IMG/VR virus record: IMGVR_UViG_3300005533_000243
Span: 1 to 59,845 of that record
Strand: one strand, 5' to 3'
Source: a virus
Length of the DNA: 59,845 bases
How positions within the stretch are numbered: the first letter of the stretch is position 1; the number at the start of each line of letters is the position of its first letter. Below are positions 37,477-46,130 of the stretch, piece by piece. The notes under the pieces are model-generated. The model was not told where the DNA came from, made no database searches, and saw only the letters and a list, made by a program, of their open reading frames with translations. Position numbers and translations under genes: made by a program.

Positions 37477-38547
37477 ATGCCCAAGCTTGCCGCTAAGGAC
37501 GACCCGAACGTAAAACTTCCGGCCGCCGCCCGTAGAGCTTCCCAAAACGCAGATCGCCTGCACGCGGAAGCGTACAAACCCCAAGACCCCAATCCAGATC
37601 CTGCCACTGCCGCGCCCGCCCCCGCAGCGGGCGAGCAGACCACCGAGGTTACCTCCAAGGTAACCGGTCAGCCGGAAAACGATCCTCCGGCGAATCCTCC
37701 AGCCGCGCCCGCGGCTGCCAACCCCAAGACGGCTTCCGCCGCCGGCGAAGACGACGACTTCAAACACAAATACCAGTCCCTGAAGGGGCGCTTCGATCAG
37801 CAAGCGAAAGCGTTGCGGGAGGCTGGCGATACCATCAGCACTCTGCGCGTGCAGCTCGCCGAGGCGGCGACTGCGCCACCAACGCGTATGCCTGCCGAGC
37901 AGTCGTTCAAAAAGCTCCTCACGCCCGATCAAGAGAAAGAGTTCGGCGAGGAATTTTTGGACGTCGTTGGCAAGAAGGCGCAGGAAGTTGTCGTGCCGGA
38001 GTTGTCGGTTATTCGCCGGGAACTCAGCGAGCTCGCCAATCGAGTTTCCAATACCGGCCAGCGGATCACGCAGGAGGCGCGCCGCCAGCTCGAGTCCACG
38101 CTAACGGAACACGTGCCAGACTGGCGCCAAATCAATGTTGATCCGAATTTTTTGGATTGGCTTGCGTTGCCCGATACTTACTCGGGTGATATCCGTCTCT
38201 CGTTGTTGAAATCGGCCTACGAGGCAAACGACGCCAGTCGTGTGGTCGCTTTCTTCAAAGGCTTCCTCGCTGAAGAGGCTGCCCTGGTCCCCGCACCAGC
38301 ATTGCCGGACAATCCGCCGGCGGATCCATCCGCCCAGCCGAAAGTCCCGCTTAATTCACTCGCGGCGCCAGGCAGAGCTAAGACAGCGGCATCCAATCCC
38401 CCCGCTGAGAAGCCCGTATTCACCCGTGCCCAGATCGCTCAGTTTTACGCTGACGTGACCGCGAACAAGTATCGCGGCCGCGAAAAAGAGAAGGACTCCC
38501 TGGAAAGGGAAATCTTCGCAGCGCAACGAGATGGGCGCATCCGATAA
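37477..38547 (+). CDS. Scaffolding protein
   Basis: This 356-residue protein has a Pro/Ala-rich N-terminal third, a coiled-coil centre (FDQQAKALREAGDTISTLRVQL) and a charged C-terminal helix (REKEKDSLEREIFAAQRDG). It immediately precedes the coat gene, where scaffolds are usually encoded. It should drive prohead assembly and leave before packaging. A perfect palindrome (37648) encodes its VTSKVT. Confidence 0.8.
   Translation: MPKLAAKDDPNVKLPAAARRASQNADRLHAEAYKPQDPNPDPATAAPAPAAGEQTTEVTSKVTGQPENDPPANPPAAPAAANPKTASAAGEDDDFKHKYQSLKGRFDQQAKALREAGDTISTLRVQLAEAATAPPTRMPAEQSFKKLLTPDQEKEFGEEFLDVVGKKAQEVVVPELSVIRRELSELANRVSNTGQRITQEARRQLESTLTEHVPDWRQINVDPNFLDWLALPDTYSGDIRLSLLKSAYEANDASRVVAFFKGFLAEEAALVPAPALPDNPPADPSAQPKVPLNSLAAPGRAKTAASNPPAEKPVFTRAQIAQFYADVTANKYRGREKEKDSLEREIFAAQRDGRIR
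37648..37664. repeat. GTWACC palindrome, perfect
   Basis: GTTACC-TCCAA-GGTAAC, in the scaffold coding region. Confidence 0.8.
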
Positions 38548-38572
38548 CGCTTCTCTTTGAGGGCCTACAGTA

Positions 38573-39556
38573 ATGACCTTCCCTGTCGCATCCGGCGTAA
38601 CGACCCCTCCGATTTATCCGGCGGGTTCGGCTGGAAACGGCATGTCCGGCGCCGGGTTTATCCCGGAAATTTGGTCGGGCAAGCTGATCGAAAAATTCTA
38701 CGCGTCCACCGTTCTGACCGCGATCTCGAATACCGACTACGAAGGCGAGATCAAAAATCAGGGCGACAAGGTGCGTATCCGCACCAAGCCGACCGTCACT
38801 ATCAAGGACTACAAGGCTGACGGCGCGCTCGAGCTCGAGCGTCCGGTTGGTAGCGAAGTCGACTTGCTCATCGACAAGGGCAAGTACTTCAACACCATCC
38901 TCGACGACGTGATGGACGTCCAATCGGATCTGAACCAGCTCAGCATGTGGTCTGACGACGCTGCCGAGCAGATGAAGATCACGATCGACAAGGACGTTCT
39001 CCTCGGCATCCTGAACCAGGCGAATGCCGCGAACCAGGGTCTGACCGCCGGCGCAATCTCCGGCAACATCAACCTTGGTGTCACCGGCACCCCGCTCGCC
39101 GCCGTTTCGGTGGCGGCTTCGAGCAAGGTCGACATCCTGTCGATCCTGCTTCGTCTCGGCCAGGCGCTCGATGAAAAGAACATCCCGGAGACGGGCCGCT
39201 GGGTGATCCTGCCGGCCTGGGCCGCGGTCCTCGTGAAGAATTCGGAACTCCGTCAGGCCTACCTGTCTGGCGACAGCGTTTCGATCCTTCGCAACGGCCG
39301 CCTGGGTATGGTCGACCGCTTCACGCTGTACATCAGCAACCTGTTGCCGAGCGGCACCGCTGCCGGCCTGGCTTCTGGTGAGTGGCCCATTTACGCGGGC
39401 CACGCGCACGGTCTGACCTTCGCTTCGCAGGTTTCGAAAGTCGAAACTCTCCGCTCGGAGATGACCTTCGGCACCGTCCTGCGCGGCCTCCAGGTCTACG
39501 GCTACAAGGTGCTCGACGGCACGGCGCTCGCGCAGGCCATCGTCACCCCCGGCTAA
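38573..39556 (+). CDS. Major capsid protein
   Basis: This 327-residue coat protein has the features of the HK97-like fold as found in podoviruses: an N-arm with FIPEIWSGKLIEKFYAST, then TIKDYKADG, and P-domain-like segments (YFNTILDDVMDV, ALDEKNIPETGRWVILP). The gene follows the scaffold with GAGGG upstream of the ATG, and a strong hairpin follows it. Moderate length, no fused domain. Confidence 0.9.
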   Translation: MTFPVASGVTTPPIYPAGSAGNGMSGAGFIPEIWSGKLIEKFYASTVLTAISNTDYEGEIKNQGDKVRIRTKPTVTIKDYKADGALELERPVGSEVDLLIDKGKYFNTILDDVMDVQSDLNQLSMWSDDAAEQMKITIDKDVLLGILNQANAANQGLTAGAISGNINLGVTGTPLAAVSVAASSKVDILSILLRLGQALDEKNIPETGRWVILPAWAAVLVKNSELRQAYLSGDSVSILRNGRLGMVDRFTLYISNLLPSGTAAGLASGEWPIYAGHAHGLTFASQVSKVETLRSEMTFGTVLRGLQVYGYKVLDGTALAQAIVTPG

Positions 39557-39568
39557 CCAATGAAGTGA

Positions 39569-39593
39569 GGGGGTACGGATCTTCCGTACCCCC
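39569..39593 (+). terminator. Strong hairpin after the coat gene
   Basis: GGGGGTACGGA (39569-39579) and TCCGTACCCCC (39583-39593) form an 11-bp stem. No T-run follows (GTTAGCC), so it may stabilise the coat mRNA or partly end transcription. Confidence 0.65.
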
Positions 39594-39613
39594 GTTAGCC
39601 TCCGAGGAGAGCG

Positions 39614-39955
39614 ATGGCGCTCGACACCGTTGCTGATTACGTTTCGTACGCTCGAGTGCTTTTGCAAGACCAGGTTGTTCCGTACCGCTACCCCGACAAC
39701 GATCTGGTTCAGGCGCTGAATATCGCCGTGTTCGAGTCCCGCCGCCTGCGGCCGGACCTCTACATCGGCGGCGCAGCGCTCCCGTCATTCTCCGCCCCGG
39801 ACACGACCGCGGTCGCTATCGACCCGCAGTACCGCATGGCCTTCGTCTATTTCATGTGCGGCCATGCGCAACTACGGGACGAAGAAAATACACAGGACGC
39901 TCGCGCGAGCGAGTTCCTGAACAAGTTCTCGGCCCAGATGGTTTCGATCGCGTAA
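39614..39955 (+). CDS. Head-tail connector protein, hypothetical
   Basis: This 113-residue protein (MALDTVADYVSYARVLLQD) has helical ends and a short middle (AVAIDPQYRMAFVYFMCG). Its position after the coat gene and its size are typical of head completion proteins. The start follows GAGGAG. The family is not certain. Confidence 0.65.
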   Translation: MALDTVADYVSYARVLLQDQVVPYRYPDNDLVQALNIAVFESRRLRPDLYIGGAALPSFSAPDTTAVAIDPQYRMAFVYFMCGHAQLRDEENTQDARASEFLNKFSAQMVSIA

Positions 39956-39956
39956 A

Positions 39957-40550
39957 ATGAGCACCAACCCATACGTGACCCGCATCCTAGATAACCTTCG
40001 GGTCCGCCTGCCGGGCGCGCTGGACACCGCGCTGAAGCTCGAACTCTTCAACGTCCTCAACGAATTTCTCAAGAAATCCAACGCGTGGCAGGAAGACATC
40101 CTTGTCGACGTAAAGCCCGGCGTCACCGATTACCCGATCGAGCCCGCTGACGGCGTCATCAACCGCGTGATGCAGGTCGTCAATAGCGCCGGGATCAACG
40201 TGCGCGCCACGTTCGCGGTACCTCCGGACCTGATCTTGGAGGTCGCGCCCGTTCAGAACGACACGCTAACGGTCACCGTTTCCCTCACGGTTGCCGATAC
40301 GGATCGCGACGAGTTCCCGGTCTTCCCGGATTGGATGTTCAGCAATTACTACGACGACTTCATCGACGGCGCGCTCGGCCGCATGATGTCGCAGCCGGCG
40401 AAACCGTATTCGAACGAGCGCCTTTCTATCTACCACTTGCGCCGGTTTCACAACGCCGTGGCTCGAGCGAAGGCCGAGATCCAGCACGGAAACCTCTACT
40501 CGGCGCAGTCTTGGCGCTACCCGGCGTTCGCGTCCGGGCGGCAGCGGTGA
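39957..40550 (+). CDS. Tail-tube / adaptor protein (gp11-like candidate)
   Basis: This 197-residue protein has a helical N-terminus (NLRVRLPGALDTALKLEL) with FNVLNEFLKKSNAWQED, a beta-rich centre and a C-terminal helix bundle. The combination and place, between the coat and the tail fibre genes, fit the adaptor (gp11/gp4-like) of podoviruses. It probably forms the ring below the portal. Confidence 0.65.
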   Translation: MSTNPYVTRILDNLRVRLPGALDTALKLELFNVLNEFLKKSNAWQEDILVDVKPGVTDYPIEPADGVINRVMQVVNSAGINVRATFAVPPDLILEVAPVQNDTLTVTVSLTVADTDRDEFPVFPDWMFSNYYDDFIDGALGRMMSQPAKPYSNERLSIYHLRRFHNAVARAKAEIQHGNLYSAQSWRYPAFASGRQR

Positions 40551-40558
40551 GGTGATAG

Positions 40559-40903
40559 ATGGCCTCGCCCGCTGCATTCCAGGGATCTTACTTCTCCGCT
40601 GAGTTCACGATTACGGACGGCACCAATCCGATCGACATCACCGGATGGACGTTCGACGCGCAGTTTCGCGCGCGCGTTACCGACGATCAGATTCTGCTCG
40701 AACTTACGACCGCCAATACGGGCTTCCAGATGATCGACGCCCCCAACGGTCGCTTCCGTATTCAGATGACGGAAGAGCAAACCGAAAACCTTCCCGAGGG
40801 GAAGTTGGTGTTCGACATCATGCGGACCGACCTCTCTCCGGGACCCCGCTGGCTGTGCAGTGGAAAGCTGAAAGTGAAGAAGCCGGTGACGCGCGATGAC
40901 TGA
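40559..40903 (+). CDS. Beta-rich virion protein (BppU-like candidate)
   Basis: This 114-residue protein (FQGSYFSAEFTITDGTNP, ITGWTFDAQFR) is beta-rich and resembles the N-terminal domain of phage baseplate-upper or fibre-attachment proteins. It ends eight bases inside the fibre gene. It may fix the tail fibre to the tube. Confidence 0.6.
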   Translation: MASPAAFQGSYFSAEFTITDGTNPIDITGWTFDAQFRARVTDDQILLELTTANTGFQMIDAPNGRFRIQMTEEQTENLPEGKLVFDIMRTDLSPGPRWLCSGKLKVKKPVTRDD

Positions 40904-43235
40904 CGCCATTACCATTGACGCCCAAGCCGACGGCATCGTCATTGACCTACAGCTCGTGGGAATGAATGACGCTGCCGCAGCGGCCTCGTCCGCCGCTGCC
41001 GCAGCGGCGTCCGCGGCGTCTGCTGCATCCCACGATACGAGTTCTGCTGCTCACGATTCGAGCGCGGCCGCTCACGACAGCTCGGCGGCCTCTTCCGCCA
41101 CGGCCGCGGCCGCGTCCGCCGCATCCGCCGCATCCCACGACTCGAGCGCCGCATCCCACGACTCGAGCGCCGCATCTCACGACACCGCTGCCGCTGCGTC
41201 GGCTACCGCCGCCGCTGCCTCAGCCTCGAGCGCAGCTACGCACGATACGAATGCCGCCGCGAGCGACTCGAACGCAAATACCGTCTACACGAATTTCGAT
41301 AAACGGTTTCTCGGCGCGAAAGCTTCCAACCCGACGCTCGACAACCAGGGCGCCGCGCTCCAGACGGGCGCGCTCTATTTCAACACTACGTCGGGTGACA
41401 TGCGCGTGTGGAACGGCTCCGCCTGGCAAGTTTCGTACAACCCCTCCGCCGGCGCCGTCGACAGCTTTAACGGTCGAACCGGCGCGGTCACTCCACAATC
41501 TGGCGACTACTCGTCTGGCCAAATCACCGGCCTCGGAAACGCGGCAACGAAGAACGTCGGCACGACCGCCGGTACCGTCGCGGCCGGCGACGACTCGCGC
41601 ATCGCCGGTGCCGCGCAAACGGCGAACAACCTTTCGGATCTTGCATCGTATCTGACGGCGCTGACGAACATACACGCCGAAGGTGGTACAGGGCACGGCG
41701 ACTCAAACTACACTATCCTGCCGACCGACAAATTTGTCTACACGAACGCTAACTTTACGGCGAACCGCACGTGGACGCTCCCCGCGGCGAACGCGGTCAA
41801 TCCAGGCCGCTTTCTGCTCGTTGCCGACGCCAAGGGAATGCTTACGAGCTCCCACACGCTTATTGTACAACGAGCGGGCTCCGATACGGTCAACGGCGGC
41901 ACGTCGATTACGATTCGAGATCCGCTCGCTTTCATAATCTTGGTTTCGGATGGTGTGTCGAACTGGTTCGCGTTCATGTTTCAGGGCGCCGCGCAATTCC
42001 GCCAGTCCGACGTTCTTCAGAGCGCGCTTAATCTTTCCGATCTCGCGAGCGCATCGACGGCGCGTACGAACCTCGGCCTCGGCGACGCCGCCGTCAAGAA
42101 TACAGGTACGACCGCCGGCACGCTCGCCGCCGGCGATGACTCGCGTATTACTGGCGCCGCTCAAAAGGCGAACAATCTTTCCGATCTCGCAAGCGCGGCA
42201 ACGGCGCGTACGAACCTTAAGGTTGATGGGCGGACGGCGATCGGTGACGCGAACAATACGTTCTCGTCGACCGATGGTCCGACCTATGCGACGAGCGCGA
42301 CTTTAACCGCTGCGCGCACCTGGACGCTACCGGCCGCGAACACGCTCAATGCCGGCGAGCGGCGCTTCATTGTCGATGAAGCTGGCGGAGTATCGGCCTC
42401 GAATACGCTTACTGTCCAACGTGCCGGCTCCGACACAATCGAAGGTGGCACGTCGCTCGTACTCGCGACGAAATATGCAGCCGTAATTCTGGAGAGCGAC
42501 GGCACATCGAAATGGACGAAAATCGCGGTCGCGACCTTCGATCAGGTGTCGCACCGTCTCGGCGACGAAACGTCGATCGCCTCGGCCGCCACGACCGACA
42601 TTGGCGCATCGCCGACGACGCGCGTGCAAGTGACCGGCACGACGACGATCACGAGCCTGGGAACGGTCGCGAACAAGCTTCGCATCGTGCGCTTTGCGGG
42701 TGTGCTCACGCTCACGTACAACGCCTCGACGCTCATCTTGCCGGGCGGCGGCAACATCGCGACGAAGGCGGACGACGTTGCGTTTTTCGTTTCGGACGCG
42801 AGCGGAAATTGGCGCTGCATCTATTATGCGAAGGCGGAGTTCCCGTATCGCGCGGCGCCGACGGCGGACTTTCTAGCGAACGTTGCGGCGGAATATCTGA
42901 TTACGGATCAGATTTGGAACGCCGCTGGCATCGTAAACCTCACCGACGCGGCGACGATCGCCGTTGATATGTCGACGTTCATCAATGCGAGCGTCACCCT
43001 CGGCGGTAACCGCACGCTCGGCAATCCGTCGAATACGAAGGGCGGTCAAAGCGGCGCCATCCAGATTATCCAGGACGGCACCGGCTCGCGCACGCTCGCC
43101 TATTCGTCGAATTGGAAATTCAACAGCGCCGCCGCTCCGACCCTCTCGACGACTGCGGGCGCCCGCGATGTGCTTTTCTATTTGGTCGTTTCGTCGACGC
43201 ATATCCAAGCGTGGCTGCAAAAGGATATGCGATAA
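40896..43235 (+). CDS. Tail fibre protein
   Basis: This 779-residue protein has a short N-terminal head, a Ala/Ser/His/Asp-rich stretch of imperfect 7-residue repeats (SHDSSAA type, residues 24-125), and a shaft with two copies of a module around TTAGTVAAGDDSRI and TTAGTLAAGDDSRI, each followed by ANNLSDLAS. The repeats suggest a trimeric, coiled-coil-like shaft. The C-terminal region (ADFLANVAAEYLITDQIW and beyond) is probably receptor-binding. DNA repeats of 21 bases underlie the heptads. Confidence 0.85.
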   Translation: MTDAITIDAQADGIVIDLQLVGMNDAAAAASSAAAAAASAASAASHDTSSAAHDSSAAAHDSSAASSATAAAASAASAASHDSSAASHDSSAASHDTAAAASATAAAASASSAATHDTNAAASDSNANTVYTNFDKRFLGAKASNPTLDNQGAALQTGALYFNTTSGDMRVWNGSAWQVSYNPSAGAVDSFNGRTGAVTPQSGDYSSGQITGLGNAATKNVGTTAGTVAAGDDSRIAGAAQTANNLSDLASYLTALTNIHAEGGTGHGDSNYTILPTDKFVYTNANFTANRTWTLPAANAVNPGRFLLVADAKGMLTSSHTLIVQRAGSDTVNGGTSITIRDPLAFIILVSDGVSNWFAFMFQGAAQFRQSDVLQSALNLSDLASASTARTNLGLGDAAVKNTGTTAGTLAAGDDSRITGAAQKANNLSDLASAATARTNLKVDGRTAIGDANNTFSSTDGPTYATSATLTAARTWTLPAANTLNAGERRFIVDEAGGVSASNTLTVQRAGSDTIEGGTSLVLATKYAAVILESDGTSKWTKIAVATFDQVSHRLGDETSIASAATTDIGASPTTRVQVTGTTTITSLGTVANKLRIVRFAGVLTLTYNASTLILPGGGNIATKADDVAFFVSDASGNWRCIYYAKAEFPYRAAPTADFLANVAAEYLITDQIWNAAGIVNLTDAATIAVDMSTFINASVTLGGNRTLGNPSNTKGGQSGAIQIIQDGTGSRTLAYSSNWKFNSAAAPTLSTTAGARDVLFYLVVSSTHIQAWLQKDMR
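41020..41200 (+). repeat. 21-bp tandem repeats in the fibre gene
   Basis: Repeats based on GCATCCCACGACTCGAGCGC and shorter variants encode SHDSSAA-like heptads. The copy number could change by slippage and alter the fibre length. Confidence 0.75.
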
Positions 43236-44117
43236 ATGGCTCTCGACCTTCCACCGAAGCTTTGGACGCCTCCCGCGATCGGAGTTCTGCGCGCGGCGGA
43301 GCCGTGGGAAAAACAGGCGTACGCGAAGCTCGCGAAAGAGGGCGTTCCACGCGAAGTACGCCGTGCGGTTGTTGCCGAACTCCGCCGACTGCAAGGTCTT
43401 CGCCAGTCGATCATCAAGCCGGCGATCGACGATCTCTCGAGGTACGTTGAACGCAAAGGCGTCGTTATCCCCGGCATCGGTCTTCTGCCGCCGGCCGGCG
43501 GCCTACCGAGGGCGGCCACATTCATCACGAACAGTTCATCGAATACGAATGCGAACAACCAAACCTTCAGCGGCATAAATATCGGACCGGTCAACCCCGA
43601 TCGGTACGTCGTCGTCGTTTTCTATTGCGGCTTTGGCCCAGCGGTAACATTCAGCAGCGCAACGCTCGATTATGGGTCTGGCGCAACCGCTATGACCAAC
43701 ATCAAGGCGCAATCGAACAATGACTCCATGTGCGTCATTTTGCTGGTCGCCGCATTTAGCGGCAACACGACCGGCACGGTTGTTCTCAATGTGTCGTCGT
43801 CGCAAGCAAATTGGCGCATAGGCATCTACAACCTTAACGGCCTCTCGTCGGCGACGCCGGTAGCGACTGCCGGGTCGAATGCGTCGAACCCGACCTCCGG
43901 TGCGTTGACGACCACGCCGGGCGGTTGCGCTATCGCGTGCGCTGGCGCGCGTAGCACGAACACAAGCTCCTGGTCGGGTGCAACACAAGATTTCGACGGT
44001 TCGACGACCGTTGGGTTTTCGGGTGCTCACACCAACAACATCGGCGGCTCCTCGGTGACGATCACCGATACGATCGGTGGCACCGAGCCGTGCGGTGCTT
44101 TCGCATCCTGGTTTTAA
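43236..44117 (+). CDS. Second tail fibre / receptor-binding protein
   Basis: This 293-residue protein has an N-terminal helical segment (WEKQAYAKLAKEGVPREV) that could anchor it, and a beta-rich C-terminal domain (residues 90-293) rich in Thr, Ser, Asn and Gly. The composition is typical of receptor-binding tips. It directly follows the main fibre. No specific family is recognised. Confidence 0.65.
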   Translation: MALDLPPKLWTPPAIGVLRAAEPWEKQAYAKLAKEGVPREVRRAVVAELRRLQGLRQSIIKPAIDDLSRYVERKGVVIPGIGLLPPAGGLPRAATFITNSSSNTNANNQTFSGINIGPVNPDRYVVVVFYCGFGPAVTFSSATLDYGSGATAMTNIKAQSNNDSMCVILLVAAFSGNTTGTVVLNVSSSQANWRIGIYNLNGLSSATPVATAGSNASNPTSGALTTTPGGCAIACAGARSTNTSSWSGATQDFDGSTTVGFSGAHTNNIGGSSVTITDTIGGTEPCGAFASWF

Positions 44118-44128
44118 GAGGAAAGCAA

Positions 44129-44569
44129 ATGCTCGCGTTCAAGGATCAGAATGGTGCCTGGAAAGCATGGAACGGCGAACCGATCGACGAAATTCGTTAT
44201 CCACCTAATATCGGAGAGCTCTGGACCGACGATGAATTGGCCGCCGTTGGGCTTTGGCGCGTATCGACCGCTACGCCTCCCGATGGCTATGTCGGCGCCG
44301 GCAATCAGCGCATCGAAGATCGCTCCGGCACACCAACGCTCGTCGAGGATTGGATCATCGCGCCGCGCCGCCTTGTGCAGAAGACGGTCATCGTTGACCG
44401 GCTTCAGACCGCGGGAAAACTGAACGCAGCGCGCGCCGCGCTCGATGCCGCGGATCTATACACGCGCGAACGGTGGAACGCCCGCGACGCAATCTACGCT
44501 GACGATCCTACGGCGCTGGCCCTACTCCAGGCAGTCGGTGCTGACCCGAACGTCATTATGGCCCCCTGA
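44129..44569 (+). CDS. Fibre-cluster protein, tail fibre assembly-like
   Basis: This 146-residue protein begins MLAFKDQNGAWKAWNGEP after AAGAGGAAAG. The N-terminal beta domain and the C-terminal helical part (LQTAGKLNAARAALDAADLY) resemble phage proteins encoded beside tail fibres, including assembly chaperones. An earlier in-frame start is rejected because it overlaps the fibre gene. Confidence 0.6.
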   Translation: MLAFKDQNGAWKAWNGEPIDEIRYPPNIGELWTDDELAAVGLWRVSTATPPDGYVGAGNQRIEDRSGTPTLVEDWIIAPRRLVQKTVIVDRLQTAGKLNAARAALDAADLYTRERWNARDAIYADDPTALALLQAVGADPNVIMAP

Positions 44570-44607
44570 GACGACCGTGAAACCTTCGAAAGTTAAGTGA
44601 CCTATCC

Positions 44608-45459
44608 ATGACACTGACAGTCAAACACAAGTTCCAATCCGCAAAAGGCGACGACGTCGACTCGACACTTATTCGGCCGTCAAATTGGAACGACACGCAC
44701 GACATCCAGATGGCTTCAGATTCAGTGATCGGGCGCGACTCGTCGGGCGCAGGCGCGGCGCAGGAAATCTCTTTTACCGCGCTCGCGCGCACGCTGGCCG
44801 CGATCAACGACCCGACGGCCTTTATCGCCGCGCTGGGTATCGGTGGATTTTCTACGGGCGACGTGAAACTTACGTTGAAGACGACGGCTGATCCAGGCTG
44901 GATTATCATGAACGACGGCACCATCGGTGATGCCTCGTCTTCTTCCACCACTCGCGCAAATGCCGACTGCCAAGCGTTGTTCACCCTGCTCTGGAACAAC
45001 ATCTCCGACACTTATGCCCCCGTCGTCGGCGGTCGCGGAGGAAGCGCGGCGGCTGACTGGGCCGCCCATAAGTCGATCACGCTCACGAAAGTTCTTGGTC
45101 GTGCGCTCGCAGTGGCTGGCTCTGGCTCAGGACTATCCGCCAGGTCTCTTGGTCAGAACCTGGGCGAAGAAGCGCATACGCTCGTAACGGGAGAAATCCC
45201 CGCGCACCAACACACCGGCAACACGCAGTCCGCTGGCGACCACACCCATAACCTGGCGCTGCCCGGCAACTCCAACCTCGGCAATAACTTGGCGACGGTT
45301 CCTTCGGCCAACGTCAATACGCAGACGACGAATATCTCCAACGGCGCGCAGACCGCAGGCGCCCACACGCACAGCTTTACGACTGACAACGCCGGTGGCG
45401 GTGGATCGCATAACAACATGCAGCCGACCAGCTTCCTCAACGCAATGATCAAACTATGA
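44608..45459 (+). CDS. Tail collar-domain fibre protein
   Basis: This 283-residue protein has an N-terminal adaptor (MTLTVKHKFQSAKGDD), a collar-domain centre with WIIMNDGTIGDASS and LFTLLWNNISDTYAPV, and a C-terminal half with EEAHTLVTGEIPAHQHTG and several HTH/HSF His clusters. That is the phage tail collar (gp12-like) signature, in which His residues bind metal along the fibre axis. It is probably a short tail fibre or spike. Confidence 0.85.
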   Translation: MTLTVKHKFQSAKGDDVDSTLIRPSNWNDTHDIQMASDSVIGRDSSGAGAAQEISFTALARTLAAINDPTAFIAALGIGGFSTGDVKLTLKTTADPGWIIMNDGTIGDASSSSTTRANADCQALFTLLWNNISDTYAPVVGGRGGSAAADWAAHKSITLTKVLGRALAVAGSGSGLSARSLGQNLGEEAHTLVTGEIPAHQHTGNTQSAGDHTHNLALPGNSNLGNNLATVPSANVNTQTTNISNGAQTAGAHTHSFTTDNAGGGGSHNNMQPTSFLNAMIKL

Positions 45460-45761
45460 TTTTCGATTGGACCGTCACGCTTGGAAACGTCTTGACGATT
45501 TTGGGGTTCTTGGTGACCGGGCTCGTGGCTATTCTGGCCATGAAGCAAAATATCGCCATCCTCGCTATCCGGATGAGCACCGTGGAGAAGACGCTCAGCG
45601 AAATTTCTCATGCGGTTTTGGATCTGGCCCGCCAGGGGGAACGCTTGACGTCGGTTGAGAGGCGGCTCGAGGACAACAGCCGTATTCGTTCCGAGCAGCT
45701 CGACGCCATGAACAAGCGCATCGACGACATTTCGCGGCGCCTAGGTCCTGTCCAGCTTTAA
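45456..45761 (+). CDS. Membrane protein with coiled coil
   Basis: This 101-residue protein has one N-terminal membrane segment (TLGNVLTILGFLVTGLVAILA) and a long coiled coil to the end (MSTVEKTLSEISHAVLDL, RRLEDNSRIRSEQLDAMNKR). That is the layout of i-spanin-like or other phage membrane coiled-coil proteins. No partner o-spanin is nested in it. It overlaps the previous stop by ATGA. Confidence 0.65.
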   Translation: MIFDWTVTLGNVLTILGFLVTGLVAILAMKQNIAILAIRMSTVEKTLSEISHAVLDLARQGERLTSVERRLEDNSRIRSEQLDAMNKRIDDISRRLGPVQL

Positions 45762-45769
45762 GGGAACCG

Positions 45770-45970
45770 ATGCCGGCACCGAACCCGAACCGGTTTCCCA
45801 AACACGAATCTTCCTTCGACACGCTGGCCACGGCGCTGAAGAAGAGCTTGAAGCGCCCGTTTATCGGCGTGACGCAGGGAGGATCCAGTCGCAAGGACAG
45901 GGGCGCCAAGCCCGCTGCCACGACTGCGAAGTTCAACCCCCGAACCCAGATGCCACTAAGGAGTAAGTAA
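45770..45970 (+). CDS. Small basic hypothetical protein
   Basis: This 66-residue basic protein (MPAPNPNRFPKHESSFD) has one helix and Lys/Arg-rich flexible parts. GGGAA lies upstream of the ATG. Function unknown. It may be a minor virion protein. Confidence 0.6.
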   Translation: MPAPNPNRFPKHESSFDTLATALKKSLKRPFIGVTQGGSSRKDRGAKPAATTAKFNPRTQMPLRSK

Positions 45971-45971
45971 A

Positions 45972-46127
45972 TTGGCTGATACCGAACAGAAAGACACCAA
46001 GCCAGAAAACGACAAACTCGAGAAGGCGCCGCCGGCACCGAAGAAGCCCGCCCTTTCGCCGCAGACGCTCGCAGAAATGAAGGCCGGTAAGGAAGCGCTG
46101 AAGGCGCGCAACGGCGGCGTGGAGTAA
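45972..46127 (+). CDS. 51-residue hypothetical protein
   Basis: The protein begins MADTEQKDTKPENDKLEK and ends with a helix (LAEMKAGKEALKARNGG). The start is TTG, supported by AAGGAG about 10 bases upstream. It fills the gap between the basic protein and the tail-tube gene and was too short for routine calling. Confidence 0.6.
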   Translation: MADTEQKDTKPENDKLEKAPPAPKKPALSPQTLAEMKAGKEALKARNGGVE

Positions 46128-46130
46128 CGA

